Assembly (NCBI RefSeq): GCF_001426545.1
Contig: NZ_LMEZ01000001.1
Span: forward strand, 808,034-872,033
Reading direction: 5' to 3'
DNA length: 64,000 nt
DNA from: Mycobacterium sp. Root135
Lineage (GTDB): Bacteria > Actinomycetota > Actinomycetes > Mycobacteriales > Mycobacteriaceae
Position numbers and translations under genes: made by a program. Positions 1-14,045 of the stretch are shown in pieces; positions within the stretch are counted from its first letter, which is position 1; every line of letters begins with the position of its first letter. A model generated the notes under the pieces. It was not told the origin of the DNA, made no database searches, and worked only from the letters and a program-made list of their open reading frames with translations.

Positions 1-1031
1 CCGATGCCAAGGCCTTCGACGCCCGGTTGAGTGCGGTCGCCGACACCGCGTGCCCGGCCGATCCCCGGACCAAGGACCAACGTCGCGCCGACGCCATCGG
101 CGCCATATCTCACGGCAACGACCGCCTGGCCTGCCTCTGCGACGCCGACGACTGCCCCGCAGGTGAGAACCCACCCTCGACCGGGGTGGTGGTCTACGTG
201 ATCGCGAGCGCGGACACCCTCGACGAACGGCCCGCGCCCGCTTCACCGCCGCCTGCGCCGACACCCGACGTACCCAGTGAGCCGCCGACGTCTGACGAGC
301 CGAATGAGGCTGCGGCACCGGCGGAGTCAAGCGAGCCCACCGCCCTCGACGGCTACGCCCCGGCCATGTTCAGCAAGCCGCTGCGCGAGCTGACGCTCAC
401 TGAAGCCCTCACCCCCACCCCGGGTCGGCTGGCCAACCTGCGGCCCGCCGCCCTGATGGGTGGACAGTTCCTCCCCGGGGCGATCGCCTGCCGCGCCACG
501 GTCGGGGCCACCATCACCGCGATCGTGCACCCCGGACAAGCACCACCGGAACCCCGCTACCGACCCTCCAAGAAGCTGGCCGACTTCGTCCGTTGCCGCG
601 ACATGACCTGCCGCTTCCCGGGCTGCAAAGTGCCGGCAACGAATTGTGATGTCGACCATACGATTCCGTGGCCCTACGGGCCGACGGCCGCATCCAACCT
701 GAAATGCCTATGCCGAAGACATCACTTGCTCAAAACGTTCTGGGGTGGCCAAAGTGGTTGGCGCGACGAGCAACTCGACGACGGCACCATCATCTGGACC
801 GCACCCGACGACCGGCGATACGTCACCACACCGGGCAGCCGCCTGCTCTTCCCCGAACTCAGCGAACCCACCGCGACAGTGGTCGCCAACGGCACTCCTA
901 CGCCGCACACCGCCGGGCTGACCATGCCACGCCGCAAGACCACCCGCGCCCAAGACCGCGCCAACCGCATACAACGCGAACGCGGAACTGAGATTGGTAG
1001 CGACACCGAAGATGTGCACTCGACGCCATGA
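1..1031 (+). CDS. DUF222 / HNH endonuclease (13E12 repeat family), 3' part
   Basis: The frame is open from the first base, so the start lies outside the window. The visible part begins inside the DUF222 region (…TACPADPRTKDQRRADA…), passes through a Pro/Ala/Glu-rich low-complexity linker, and ends in an HNH domain. That domain has a CRDMTCRFPGC zinc-ligand stretch, the DVDHTIPW motif, a downstream Asn and CRRHHLLKT. HNH domains are metal-dependent nucleases. The mycobacterial 13E12 proteins are multicopy and their cellular role is not established. Family assignment is firm and function is inferred only from the domain. The linker is unusually long and poor in predicted structure. Confidence 0.88.
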   Translation, partial: DAKAFDARLSAVADTACPADPRTKDQRRADAIGAISHGNDRLACLCDADDCPAGENPPSTGVVVYVIASADTLDERPAPASPPPAPTPDVPSEPPTSDEPNEAAAPAESSEPTALDGYAPAMFSKPLRELTLTEALTPTPGRLANLRPAALMGGQFLPGAIACRATVGATITAIVHPGQAPPEPRYRPSKKLADFVRCRDMTCRFPGCKVPATNCDVDHTIPWPYGPTAASNLKCLCRRHHLLKTFWGGQSGWRDEQLDDGTIIWTAPDDRRYVTTPGSRLLFPELSEPTATVVANGTPTPHTAGLTMPRRKTTRAQDRANRIQRERGTEIGSDTEDVHSTP

Positions 1032-1062
1032 ACACGCCGCAAACAGGTGCGCTGGCCTAGGG

Positions 1063-1542
1063 CTAGGAGACCTCGGGAGTGCTTCGAACCGCGGCGGCAG
1101 CCGCACGAATCTGAGGAGTCACCAGCATGACCTGACCGAGGACGCCGTTGACGAAGCCTGGCGACTCGTCGGTGGACAAACTCTTGGCCAGCTCCACGGC
1201 CTCGTCGACCGCGACAGGCTCCGGCACGTCCTCGGCGTAGAGCAGCTCCCACACCGCGACCCGCAGCACCGCGCGGTCCACCGCGGGCAAGCGGTCCAGC
1301 GTCCACCCCTGCAGGTGGGCGGAGATCAGGTCGTCGACGTGCGCGGCGTGCTCGGTGACGCCGCGCGCCACCGTCACGGTGTACGGGTTCAGCGTGGACA
1401 GCTCGGAATCGCTCGCGGCCAACGTGGTCCTGCCCTCGGCGATCTCGGCGGGCGTCAACCCGCGAGCCTCCGCCTCGAACAGCAAGTCGACGGCACGCTT
1501 GCGCGCTTTGTGGCGACCGTGGTCACCGCGACGGTCAGGCAT
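1063..1542 (-). CDS. nusB: Transcription antitermination factor NusB
   Basis: This 159-residue protein matches NusB throughout. It has an arginine-rich N-terminus ([15 protein letters not shown]) and the conserved helices containing [18 protein letters not shown] and [27 protein letters not shown]. NusB pairs with NusE (ribosomal protein S10) on boxA RNA to support rRNA antitermination. It starts two bases after the efp stop codon, so it is the last gene of a pepQ-efp-nusB transcription unit, a common arrangement in actinobacteria. Length is normal for mycobacterial NusB. Confidence 0.97.
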   Translation of the reverse strand: MPDRRGDHGRHKARKRAVDLLFEAEARGLTPAEIAEGRTTLAASDSELSTLNPYTVTVARGVTEHAAHVDDLISAHLQGWTLDRLPAVDRAVLRVAVWELLYAEDVPEPVAVDEAVELAKSLSTDESPGFVNGVLGQVMLVTPQIRAAAAAVRSTPEVS

Positions 1543-1544
1543 GG

Positions 1545-2108
1545 TCAGCCATTGACGCGACCGAGGTAACTGCCGTCGCGGGAGTCGACCTTGAGCTTGT
1601 CACCGGTGTTGATGAACAGCGGCACGTTGATCTGGGCGCCCGTCTCCATGGTGGCGGGCTTGGTGCCCGCGCTGGAGCGGTCGCCCTGCAGGCCGGGGTC
1701 GGTGTGGGACACGATCAATTCCACGGTGACCGGCAATTCGACGTAGAGCGGTGCGCCTTCGTTGAACGCGACCTGGACGGGCATGCCTTCGAGGAGGTAG
1801 TTGGCCGCGTCGCCGACCAGCGTCTCCGGCAGGGGGTGCTGCTCGAAGTCCTGGGCGTCCATAAACACGAAGTCGGTGCCGTCACGGTAGAGGTACGTGG
1901 TGTCGCGGCGGTCGACCGTCGCGGTCTCCACCTTCACACCCGCGTTGTACGTCTTGTCGACGACCTTGCCGGACAGCACGTTCTTGAGCTTGGTACGCAC
2001 GAACGCGGGACCCTTGCCCGGCTTGACGTGCTGAAACTCGGTGATCTGCCACAGCTGGCCGTCGATCTGGAGGACGAGCCCATTCTTGAAGTCGGCGGTC
2101 GATGCCAC
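1545..2108 (-). CDS. efp: Elongation factor P
   Basis: EF-P of 187 residues with the three beta-barrel domains expected of the family. It relieves ribosomes stalled at polyproline by binding between the P and E sites. The tip of domain I reads KPGKGPAF with the lysine at residue 32. This is the PGKGP loop I recall for the actinobacterial EF-P subfamily, in which the lysine is reported to work without modification. The C-terminal region carries the usual [25 protein letters not shown] signature (here given in part as [19 protein letters not shown]). It sits 21 bases downstream of pepQ and immediately upstream of nusB. Confidence 0.98.
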   Translation of the reverse strand: MASTADFKNGLVLQIDGQLWQITEFQHVKPGKGPAFVRTKLKNVLSGKVVDKTYNAGVKVETATVDRRDTTYLYRDGTDFVFMDAQDFEQHPLPETLVGDAANYLLEGMPVQVAFNEGAPLYVELPVTVELIVSHTDPGLQGDRSSAGTKPATMETGAQINVPLFINTGDKLKVDSRDGSYLGRVNG

Positions 2109-2129
2109 GGGGGTACTACTCCTAGCCTT

Positions 2130-3221
2130 TTAGAGAATCGCCAGTTCCTTGGGGAACCGGGTCAGCAACTCGGGTGCGGGTTTGTCATCACTGCCCACGA
2201 CCAGCGTGTCCTCAATGCGGACGCCACCACGGCCGGGCAGATAGACACCGGGCTCCACGGTCACAGCAGAGCCAGCAAGCAGTGTACCGGCGGACGACGC
2301 ACTAATTCCCGGCGCTTCATGGATCTCCAGCCCAACCCCGTGTCCGAGGCCGTGCCCGAAGTTCTCGGCGAAGCCCGCATCGGCGATGACCTGCCGCGAA
2401 GCCCCGTCCACCCCGGACAGCGACACACCGGGCGCCAGAGCCTCCCGGCCACGGCGCTGAGCGGTCGCCACCAGGTCGTACACGTCAATCTGCCACTGCG
2501 CGACGGGTGCCAATACGAACGTCCGCGTCATGTCCGAGTGGTATCCGGCGACCAGCGCGCCGAAGTCGATCTTGACGAAGTCGCCCGCAGCGAGTTCGGC
2601 GTCGGTCGGGCGATGGTGTGGAATCGCCGAGTTCGCACCCGTCGCGACGATGGTCTCGAAGGACACCCCGTCGGCGCCGTGGTCCAGCATCCGCGACTCC
2701 AGGTCGCGACCGACCTCCTTCTCGGTCCGTCCAGCTCGCAGCCCACCGGCGGCGACCAGGTCGGCGAGCGCCGCGTCGGCCGCCTCGCACGCCAGCCGCA
2801 GCAGGGCGATCTCCCCCGCGTCCTTGACCTCTCGGAGCGCCTCCACCGCGCCGGCGGCCCGCACCAGCTCGACGTCACCGGCGGCCTTCACCATCAGGGC
2901 GTGGTTGTCGACCGTCACGACGTGGCTCTCGAACCCCAGCCGCCGCACACCACGGCCCGCCGCGGCCGCCGCCAGATGCGGCGCGCACGCGCGTTCGATG
3001 ACCACCTCGGCGTCGGGAGACTGCTGCGCGGCCTGCGTGACGTACCGCCCGTCGGTCGCCAACACCGGAACGTCGTCGTCGACGCGAATCAGCAACGCCG
3101 CATTCGAACCGGTGAACCCCGACAGGTACCGGACGTTGACCAGGTCCGTTACCAACATTGCGTCCAGGTCGGCGGCGGCCAATCGGCGACGCAGGCGCGC
3201 CCTGCGCTGGGAAATCGTCAC
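2130..3221 (-). CDS. pepQ: Xaa-Pro dipeptidase/aminopeptidase (M24 family)
   Basis: A 363-residue cytoplasmic metallopeptidase of the creatinase/prolidase fold. An N-terminal creatinase-like domain (about 1-125) precedes the M24 catalytic domain. All five metal ligands are visible: Asp219 (KIDFGAL), Asp230 (HSDMTRTF), His294 (GHGLGHGVG), Glu323 (VEPGVY) and Glu337 (RIEDT). Members cleave N-terminal residues or dipeptides next to proline. The start is GTG. A TACCGT -10-like hexamer lies 8 bases upstream, which suggests a leaderless or very short-leader transcript. Its position next to efp, the polyproline translation factor, is conserved in mycobacteria. Confidence 0.94.
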   Translation of the reverse strand: MTISQRRARLRRRLAAADLDAMLVTDLVNVRYLSGFTGSNAALLIRVDDDVPVLATDGRYVTQAAQQSPDAEVVIERACAPHLAAAAAGRGVRRLGFESHVVTVDNHALMVKAAGDVELVRAAGAVEALREVKDAGEIALLRLACEAADAALADLVAAGGLRAGRTEKEVGRDLESRMLDHGADGVSFETIVATGANSAIPHHRPTDAELAAGDFVKIDFGALVAGYHSDMTRTFVLAPVAQWQIDVYDLVATAQRRGREALAPGVSLSGVDGASRQVIADAGFAENFGHGLGHGVGLEIHEAPGISASSAGTLLAGSAVTVEPGVYLPGRGGVRIEDTLVVGSDDKPAPELLTRFPKELAIL

Positions 3222-3230
3222 AGCGCATGA

Positions 3231-3246
3231 CGGTACTCGCTACGCT
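3231..3246. promoter_or_regulatory. Divergent -10 elements for pepQ and the B-4DMT gene
   Basis: The 33-base gap between the divergent starts contains TACGCT (3241-3246, plus strand, 8 bases before the ATG at 3255) and TACCGT (3236-3231, minus strand, 8 bases before the GTG at 3221). Both fit TANNNT, and each would place the transcription start at or within a few bases of the start codon. No clear -35 boxes are visible. Confidence 0.45.
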
Positions 3247-3254
3247 GTGCCCTC

Positions 3255-3824
3255 ATGAGTAAGTGGTTGCTGCGCGGACTGGTGTTCGCTGCCCTGATGG
3301 TCATCATCCGATTGCTTCAGGGAGCCCTGATCAACCTGATGGAAAGTCAGGCGCTGTGGATCAGCATTCTGCTGGTCGCCGTGTACGCAATCGCCGCGTT
3401 CGTGTGGGGTCTGGCCGACGGCCGGGCCGACGCGCGGGCCAACCCCGATCCCGACCGCCGTGGCGATCTGGCGATGACGTGGCTCGTCGGCGGCCTCTTC
3501 GCGGGCATCGTCAGCGGCTTCGTCGCATGGTTCATCTCGCTGTTCTACGAGAACCTGTACGCCCAAGGGCTGCTCAACGAGGTCACGACCTTCGCCGCGT
3601 TCACCGCGCTGCTGATGTTCGTCTTCGCCATCGCGGGCGTGGCCCTGGGTCGTGGGCTCGTCGACCGCAAGGCACCGCCGGTGCAGCGCTACAGCGCTGC
3701 CGACAGTGACCGCGACCGCGCCGACACCGACGTCTTCGAGGCCGTTCGTGACGACCGCGACGAGGAGACCGCCAGCGTTCCCGCCGGTGAGACCGCCCCG
3801 ACCAAGGTCGAAGAGCGCTCCTAG
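3255..3824 (+). CDS. B-4DMT family membrane protein
   Basis: A 189-residue protein with four hydrophobic segments (about 7-23, 33-55, 76-98 and 112-135) and a hydrophilic, acidic C-terminal tail of about 50 residues rich in Asp/Arg. It corresponds to the small mycobacterial membrane proteins labelled B-4DMT (half-size drug/metabolite-transporter-like), syntenic with Rv2536. Substrate and function are unknown. It lies divergently from pepQ and converges on aroQ with an 11-base gap. Confidence 0.8.
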   Translation: MSKWLLRGLVFAALMVIIRLLQGALINLMESQALWISILLVAVYAIAAFVWGLADGRADARANPDPDRRGDLAMTWLVGGLFAGIVSGFVAWFISLFYENLYAQGLLNEVTTFAAFTALLMFVFAIAGVALGRGLVDRKAPPVQRYSAADSDRDRADTDVFEAVRDDRDEETASVPAGETAPTKVEERS

Positions 3825-3835
3825 CTCCCTAGCTC

Positions 3836-5976
<2,141 letters not shown>

Positions 5977-5977
<1 letters not shown>

Positions 5978-7182
5978 CAGCCCGTCGCCCGTGCGGCATC
6001 TCGCGCGGAGATCGAGGCCAGGTATGCGTCGACGTTGGCCTTGGTCTCGGAAAGCGAGTCGCCACCGAACTTCTCGAGAGCGGCGCGCGCCAGGACCAGT
6101 GCCACCATCGTCTCGACGACGACGCCGGCCGCGGGCACCGCGCACACGTCGGAACGCTGGTGGATTGCGACGGCCTCTTCGCCGGTGGTCATGTCGATGG
6201 TGGCCAACGCCTTCGGAACCGTCGAGATCGGCTTCATCGCCGCGCGCACGCGCACCGGTTGGCCGTTGGTCATCCCGCCCTCGAGACCGCCCGCGCGGTT
6301 CGTCGACCGCATCGCCCCGTCTGGGCCGGGGTAGATCTCGTCGTGGGCGACACTGCCGCGGCGGCGGGCGGTTTCGAAGCCGTCGCCGATTTCGACGCCC
6401 TTGATGGCCTGGATGCCCATGACGGCCGCCGCCAGTTGGCTGTCGAGCCGGTTGTCGCCGCTGGTGAACGAACCCAATCCGATGGGCAGGCCGCTGACGA
6501 CCACTTCGACGACGCCACCGAGGGTGTCACCGTCCTTCTTGGCCGCCTCGATCTCGGCGATCATCGACTTCTCGGAGGCTTCGTCGAATGCCCGCACGGG
6601 GCTTTCGTCGATGCGGGCCAAGTCTGCTGGCAGCGGCGGCGGGCCGTCGTAGGGGGTGGACGCGCCGATCGAGATGACGTGGGACAGCACCTCGACACCG
6701 AGCGCCTGGCGCAGGAACGCCCTGGCGATGGTGCCTGCGGCGACTCGGGCCGCGGTCTCGCGGGCGCTGGCCCGCTCCAGGACCGGGCGGGCGTCGTCGA
6801 AGCCGTACTTCAGCATGCCTGCATAGTCGGCGTGGCCGGGCCGTGGCCGGGTCAGCGGGGCGTTGCGCGCACCGTCGAGGTCGGCCGGGTCGACCGGGTC
6901 CGACGCCATCACCGTTTCCCACTTGGGCCATTCGGTGTTGCCGATCTCGACGGCGATGGGGCCGCCGAGCGTCAGACCGTGGCGGACCCCCGTCAGCACC
7001 GTGACGGCGTCGGCCTCGAACTTCATCCGGGCGCCTCGCCCGTAGCCGAGCCTGCGCCTCTTCAATTCGGCGGCAATGTCTGCCGTGGTGACCTCGAGAC
7101 CGGCCACCATTCCTTCGACCATCGCTACCAGCGCGCGGCCGTGTGATTCACCAGCTGTGGTCCATCGCAACACGCGTCCCAT
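5977..7182 (-). CDS. aroC: Chorismate synthase
   Basis: A 401-residue FMN-dependent enzyme making chorismate from EPSP, the last shared step to aromatic amino acids, folate, menaquinone and siderophores. It opens with [20 protein letters not shown], which carries the signature GESHG motif. Further family segments are [33 protein letters not shown] near the C-terminus and [19 protein letters not shown]. It is the first gene of the aroC-aroK-aroB-aroQ set. M. tuberculosis annotation uses the name aroF for this gene. Confidence 0.97.
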
Positions 7183-7215
7183 CTTCCCATGGCGCCCCCG
7201 ACCTGAGGTAATCCG

Positions 7216-7710
7216 TCACGCCAGGCTGCGCTGCAACAGCAACGTGTCGACCCGTCGACCGTGCTTCTCGCCGACCCGAACGAGCCGGCCCGCGTCGGTG
7301 AAGCCGAACCCGCGATGCAGTTCGACCGAGGCGGGATCGCCGGTGTCGGCAATCACCGCGATCACCTCGCGGAGCCCCGCCGCGCGACAGGCGACGAGGA
7401 GTTCGCGCATCAACTCGGTGCCGCACCCCTGCCCGACGGCCGACGGCGACACGTAAACCGAGTCTTCGACGGTGCCTGCATAGGCAGGCCTGACCTTCCA
7501 CGGCGCGCAGTAGGCGTACCCGGCGACTACGCCGTCGCGTTCGGTGACCAAGAACGGCAACCCGGCCCCGACGATCGCGTCGAAGCGGCGTCGCCACTCG
7601 GCGTCGTCCGGTGGCTCGAGCTCGAAGGTCGCGATGCTGGTCAGGACGTAGTGGGCGTAGATCTCGGCCACGGCGGCCAGGTCGTCGCAGTTGGCGGTGC
7701 GGGTCGGCAT
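7216..7710 (-). CDS. GNAT N-acetyltransferase (phosphinothricin/methionine-sulfone acetyltransferase type)
   Basis: A 164-residue single-domain acetyltransferase. The acetyl-CoA-binding motif A region is VYVSPSAVGQGCGTELM, preceded by AGYAYCAPWKVRPAYAGTVEDSVY. That segment resembles the Pat/MnaT subgroup acting on phosphinothricin, methionine sulfone or similar small amino acids. I set the start at the second in-frame ATG (MPTRTANCDDLAA), as an upstream ATG adds only two residues. The gene is not obviously part of either flanking aro unit. The actual substrate cannot be read from sequence. Confidence 0.82.
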   Translation of the reverse strand: MPTRTANCDDLAAVAEIYAHYVLTSIATFELEPPDDAEWRRRFDAIVGAGLPFLVTERDGVVAGYAYCAPWKVRPAYAGTVEDSVYVSPSAVGQGCGTELMRELLVACRAAGLREVIAVIADTGDPASVELHRGFGFTDAGRLVRVGEKHGRRVDTLLLQRSLA

Positions 7711-7732
7711 GCCCAACGGTAGGACCTGGCGA

Positions 7733-8170
7733 TCAGGTGATCACCATGGCAACCGCGGCCGCCGTCGCCACGCACATCGACGGCCCGTGCGGCACGGTGA
7801 CCCGCCCCCGGTCCCGGCCCGACCGGAGGACGACCAGGCCCCACAACGCGGTCAGCAGCGGAGCCCCCACCGCCGCGATGACCCACGCGTCGCTTCCGAA
7901 CGCACCCGTCAGGGCGCCAAGGCCGAGCGCCAACTTCACGTCGCCCGCGCCCATCGCCGCGGGCGCAATCAGGTGGACGAGGAGGTACAGCGCCGCCAGC
8001 GCGACCCCGCCGAGAAGCGCCGCGGTGCCGCGCCCGGCCAGCGCCGCGACGACGAGTACCGCCACCGCGCCGGGCAGGGTCAACGCGTTGGGCAGCCGAC
8101 GCTGCCGCACGTCGTAGACGGTCAACGCCACCAGCCACGCGACGGCGGCACCCAGACCGATCCACCCCAT
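7733..8170 (-). CDS. Prepilin peptidase-like membrane aspartyl protease (A24 family), short form
   Basis: A 145-residue polytopic membrane protein with the two catalytic aspartates of A24 peptidases. One is in DVRQRRLPNALTLPG and one in the GxGD motif GAGDVKLALG. It lacks the N-terminal methyltransferase/zinc domain of full-length PilD, so it resembles TadV/CpaA-type or FlaK-type enzymes. These cleave class III signal peptides of pilin-like proteins at the membrane. No pilin, secretion ATPase or tad gene lies nearby, although the gene's position upstream of aroE is conserved in mycobacteria (Rv2551c). It is probably co-transcribed with aroE (9-base gap). Confidence 0.85.
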   Translation of the reverse strand: MGWIGLGAAVAWLVALTVYDVRQRRLPNALTLPGAVAVLVVAALAGRGTAALLGGVALAALYLLVHLIAPAAMGAGDVKLALGLGALTGAFGSDAWVIAAVGAPLLTALWGLVVLRSGRDRGRVTVPHGPSMCVATAAAVAMVIT

Positions 8171-8179
8171 GGGACGAGC

Positions 8180-8968
8180 CTAGGTTCGGCCAAGGGCGGC
8201 GATCATCGCCTCTTTCGGTGCGGGCTGGCCGGTGAATCGTTCGACTTGGGCGAACGCCTGGTTCAGCAGCATCTCCAGACCGCTGACCACTCGGCCACCG
8301 CGGGCGTCGACGGCTCTGGCCAGTGGCGTCGGCCAGGGGTCGTAGATCGCGTCGAGAAGTACCGCTGCGGCGTCGACGGTGTCGGCGTACTGCGCGGCGA
8401 CGTCGGCGGGAATGGTGCTGATTACGACGTCGAGACCCGCGATCGGGGTGCCCAGCTCCACCCAGCGGGCATCGACGCCGAGTCGCGTTCCGAGTTGGAC
8501 CAGCGCGTCGGCCTTGTCGCGGTTGCGGGCGACGATCGAGACGTCTCGAGCGCCAAGCTCGGCCAGCGCCACGACGGCCGCTGGCGCCGTCCCGCCCGCG
8601 CCGAGCACCGCAGCCGTCTCGACGGTCGTCGTCCGACCGAGGGCACCGGTCACCCCGTCGACGTCGGTGTTGTCCGCCAGCCACCCCGAGGCCGTCCTGA
8701 CGAGGGTGTTGGCCGAGCCGACGAGTTCCGCACGGGCGGTCCGCTCGTCGGCGAACCGCAACGCGGCGAACTTGCCGGGCATCGTCACCGACAACCCCAC
8801 CCACTCGGGCCCGAACCCGGCGACCAGCGGGGGCAGATCGGCCGCGGTGCACTCGATGCGCTCGTAGGTCCAGTCGGCCAATCCGAGCGCACGGTAGGCC
8901 GCCAGGTGTAGTTGCGGTGACCGGGAGTGCGTGATCGGCGAGCCGAGGACGGCCGCCCTAGAACTCAT
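8180..8968 (-). CDS. aroE: Shikimate dehydrogenase
   Basis: A 262-residue NADP(H)-dependent enzyme reducing 3-dehydroshikimate to shikimate. Shikimate-binding residues lie in GSPITHSRSPQ. The catalytic pair is Lys66 (VTMPGK) and Asp102 (NTDVDG). The dinucleotide-binding loop is VLGAGGTAPA (about 121-130). It is separated from mltG by nine bases, and the mltG-ruvX-alaS series is upstream on the same strand. It therefore sits apart from the aroC-aroK-aroB-aroQ group although it serves the same pathway. Confidence 0.95.
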   Translation of the reverse strand: MSSRAAVLGSPITHSRSPQLHLAAYRALGLADWTYERIECTAADLPPLVAGFGPEWVGLSVTMPGKFAALRFADERTARAELVGSANTLVRTASGWLADNTDVDGVTGALGRTTTVETAAVLGAGGTAPAAVVALAELGARDVSIVARNRDKADALVQLGTRLGVDARWVELGTPIAGLDVVISTIPADVAAQYADTVDAAAVLLDAIYDPWPTPLARAVDARGGRVVSGLEMLLNQAFAQVERFTGQPAPKEAMIAALGRT

Positions 8969-8977
8969 CGTGTGGGC

Positions 8978-10231
8978 TCATCGTGCGCTGTCGAGCACAC
9001 CGTTGCGTCTCGCGATCTCGATGTTGGCCAGGTGCTGCTGGTAGTCGCGGGTGAACAGGGTGCCGCCCTGCATGTCGACGGTGACGAAGTACAGCCAGTC
9101 CCCGGGTTCGGGATTCTCCGCCGCGGCGAGCGCGGGCTGCCCGGGCGCACAGATCGGAGTGGCCGGAAGTCCTTCGCGCACATAGGTGTTCCACGGCGTG
9201 TCCCTGCCGCGGTCGGCGTCGGTGGTGGCGACCTCTTGCCGGTCCAGCGAATAGTTGACCGTCGAGTCGAACTCGAGGCGGCGGTGATCGGGGGCGATCA
9301 GCCGGTTGTAGATCACCCTGGCGACCTTCGCGAAGTCCTGCGGCTTCGACTCCCGCTGGACGAGCGACGCCACGATCAGGACTTCGTACGGCGTCAGGTT
9401 CTCGGCGTTGCCTGCCGCGAGCAGACCGTTCTGCTCGTACTGCGTGGCACTGGCGCCGATCAGCGTCGCCAGGATGTCGGGGGCGGCCGCCGACGGGTCG
9501 ATGTTCCAGGTGCCGGGGGCGATGAGCCCCTCGATGCGCCGGTGGTCGGCGCCCAGCGCCTTGACGGGCTCGAGCGCCCACGTGGGAATCGCCAGTGCCG
9601 CGGGGTCGGCCGCAGTCGCGGCGTTCTTCAGGTCGTCGGCCTTGACGCCGCACGACTTGTCCCCGTCCAGGTCGACGCACGTCGCGTCGGCGATCAGCGA
9701 GAAGACGCCCTTGGTCACCGCGCTGGTCTTGACGTCGGCGATGTCGTCGAGCTGACGCCCCTCGGGAATCGTGAGCCGGCCGACCCGGTTTTGGGGGTCC
9801 GCGAGCCGGGTGACGGCGTTCGCGGCCGGGATCTCGGTGCGCACCTTGTAGAAACCCGGCTGGATGGCCGAGATGGACGCGTTGCCGGCCGCGGCGTCGA
9901 CGAAGGCCTGGGACGTGGCGACGACGCCGCCGTCCTGCAGGGTCTTGCCGATCGCGGTGGTGGAGTCGCCGTTGTGAACCTGCACGACGACGTCCTTGAC
10001 GCCGTCACCCTGGTAATCGGTCGGCGTGCCGAACATTCCGTGCCACACCCGGGAGCCGAGGAAGACGACCCCGACGACGAGGGCCAGCAGGACGGTGACC
10101 GAGAGCATGGTGAGGTGCCTGCGCCGCCGACGGTTGCGGTTGGCGCGGGCCCGCTCGGTGCGACTCATCGTCCGGCGGGGCCGGCCGACGGCTTCGGGCT
10201 CCGGGCGGTCGCGAGCCCACTCGTCAGGCAT
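8978..10231 (-). CDS. mltG: Endolytic murein transglycosylase MltG (YceG-like)
   Basis: A 417-residue membrane-anchored lytic transglycosylase. A cytoplasmic N-terminus rich in Arg ([13 protein letters not shown]) precedes one membrane helix at about 41-61, a LysM-like subdomain, and the YceG catalytic domain. The catalytic glutamate is in [24 protein letters not shown] (shown in two parts: ASLVQRES and VARVIYNRL), followed by [11 protein letters not shown] and [11 protein letters not shown]. MltG cleaves nascent glycan strands and limits their length. The start overlaps the ruvX stop by eight bases. Confidence 0.94.
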   Translation of the reverse strand: MPDEWARDRPEPEAVGRPRRTMSRTERARANRNRRRRRHLTMLSVTVLLALVVGVVFLGSRVWHGMFGTPTDYQGDGVKDVVVQVHNGDSTTAIGKTLQDGGVVATSQAFVDAAAGNASISAIQPGFYKVRTEIPAANAVTRLADPQNRVGRLTIPEGRQLDDIADVKTSAVTKGVFSLIADATCVDLDGDKSCGVKADDLKNAATAADPAALAIPTWALEPVKALGADHRRIEGLIAPGTWNIDPSAAAPDILATLIGASATQYEQNGLLAAGNAENLTPYEVLIVASLVQRESKPQDFAKVARVIYNRLIAPDHRRLEFDSTVNYSLDRQEVATTDADRGRDTPWNTYVREGLPATPICAPGQPALAAAENPEPGDWLYFVTVDMQGGTLFTRDYQQHLANIEIARRNGVLDSAR

Positions 10232-10739
10232 CGGCCGCTCCGCTGCTCTTGGCCAGCACGTCTCGCCGCTGGTCCAGCCAGGTCTGCAGGATGCCGACGG
10301 CGGCCACCTGGTCGATCATCGATTTCTGTCCCTTCGCGCGGATGCCGGCCTCCCGCAGTGACCGCTGCGCGGTCACGGTGGTCAGCCTCTCGTCGGACAG
10401 CCGTACCGGAACCGGGGCGATCCTGGCGGCGAGTGCGTCGGCGACGGCAATCGCATCCAGTGCCGACGGCCCGGTGCGGTCGGCGAGTGTGCGTGGCAGG
10501 CCGACGACGACCTCCACGGCTTCGAGTTGTTCGGCCAGTTGCGCCAAGCGGCGGATGTGCTTGCCCTTGACGTCCCTTCGGTCCCGGGCCACCGTTTCGA
10601 CCGGCGTCGCCAGGATCCCGTCGGGGTCACTGGTGGCCACGCCGATCCGCACGGTGCCGACGTCGACTCCGAGCCGTCGTCCTCGTCCGGGGTCGTCGCC
10701 ACCGGGCCTGTCGGGCTGACGGTCGTCGGTGTCGGTCAC
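10224..10739 (-). CDS. ruvX: YqgF/RuvX family putative Holliday junction resolvase / pre-16S rRNA nuclease
   Basis: A 171-residue RNase H-fold nuclease. The first catalytic aspartate lies in [18 protein letters not shown]. Further family blocks are [25 protein letters not shown], and the C-terminal [18 protein letters not shown] carrying the last acidic residue. The family is linked to 16S rRNA 5'-end maturation in E. coli and, in M. tuberculosis, to Holliday junction resolution (recalled, not tested here). The GTG start follows five bases after the alaS stop, and the gene overlaps mltG by eight bases. Confidence 0.94.
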   Translation of the reverse strand: MTDTDDRQPDRPGGDDPGRGRRLGVDVGTVRIGVATSDPDGILATPVETVARDRRDVKGKHIRRLAQLAEQLEAVEVVVGLPRTLADRTGPSALDAIAVADALAARIAPVPVRLSDERLTTVTAQRSLREAGIRAKGQKSMIDQVAAVGILQTWLDQRRDVLAKSSGAADA

Positions 10740-10744
10740 CGACG

Positions 10745-13435
<2,691 letters not shown>

Positions 13436-13531
13436 GTGCTGCTGTCCTTAATCAATGGGGGTCTTGCCGGTGCCGATTCTCGACCGCATCACACTACCGG
13501 CCCATCACGATCAACCTGGCAAGGGCGCGGC

Positions 13532-13933
13532 TCAACCCTCGATGAAGGTGATGCGGACGTTGCGGCGCGGGTTGTCCCTGTTCAAGTCGACCAGCACCAC
13601 GCTCTGCCAGGTGCCGAGCAGTGGTTGCCCCGCCTGAACGGGGATCGTGACCGACGGCGCCACGATCCCGGGCAGCACGTGGTCGGCGCCGTGGCCTGGG
13701 GAACCGTGGGAATGGCGATAGCGATCGTCGCGCGGCAGCAGTCGTTCCAGTGCGTCGACGAGGTCGTCGTCGGACCCGGCCCCGGTCTCGAGGATGGCGA
13801 TGCCGGCCGTGGCGTGCGGCACGAAGACGTTGCACAAACCGTCCCCGCGCGACGCGCAGAAGGTGCGGACGGTGTCGGTCAGGTCCACGGTGCGGCGGCG
13901 GGAGGTGTCGACGTCGATCAACTCGGTGTTCAC
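13532..13933 (-). CDS. YjbQ / UPF0047 family protein (secondary thiamine-phosphate synthase type)
   Basis: A 133-residue protein of the YjbQ family. Signature blocks are NVFVPHATAGIAILE, HGSPGHGADHVLPGIVAPSVTIPV and QSVVLVDLNRDNPRRNV. Some members show weak thiamine-phosphate synthase activity in vitro, but the physiological role is unsettled. The start is set at GTG 13933 because the family begins with the NTELIDVDTS-like strand. An ATG seven codons upstream is possible. The gene is separated from alaS by 96 bases containing no recognisable gene. Confidence 0.86.
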   Translation of the reverse strand: MNTELIDVDTSRRRTVDLTDTVRTFCASRGDGLCNVFVPHATAGIAILETGAGSDDDLVDALERLLPRDDRYRHSHGSPGHGADHVLPGIVAPSVTIPVQAGQPLLGTWQSVVLVDLNRDNPRRNVRITFIEG

Positions 13934-13970
13934 GCACCCGAGATTACGTCGCACCGTTATTCACGGCCAC

Positions 13971-13995
13971 GTTTATTGGTGCCCCGCGGGGGTAC
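13971..13995 (+). promoter_or_regulatory. SigF-type promoter upstream of the GlsB-like gene
   Basis: GTTT at 13971-13974 and GGGTAC at 13990-13995 are separated by 15 bases. This matches the mycobacterial SigF pattern GTTT-N15/16-GGGTA(T). It lies about 50 bases upstream of the start codon of a stress-associated membrane protein, giving a predicted 5' leader of roughly 43 bases. The match is direct. Actual SigF use is inferred. Confidence 0.6.
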
Positions 13996-14045
13996 TCCCG
14001 TTCCAGCTCAACGCACCTCGCATACCCCGACGAAAGTGATCCGCA

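Noticed and set aside
1..1031. Considered as a mobile nuclease or anti-phage effector
   Set aside because: DUF222-HNH proteins are multicopy chromosomal genes in mycobacteria, and no partner defence gene is visible at this edge.
1704..3230. A 508-codon plus-strand frame antisense to efp and pepQ
   Set aside because: Shadow of two well-supported genes. It has no ribosome-binding site and no recognisable domain.
5978..6145. Longer shikimate kinase start
   Set aside because: The extra residues lie antiparallel in composition within aroC and the ATG at 5977 gives both the correct N-terminus and the TGATG overlap.
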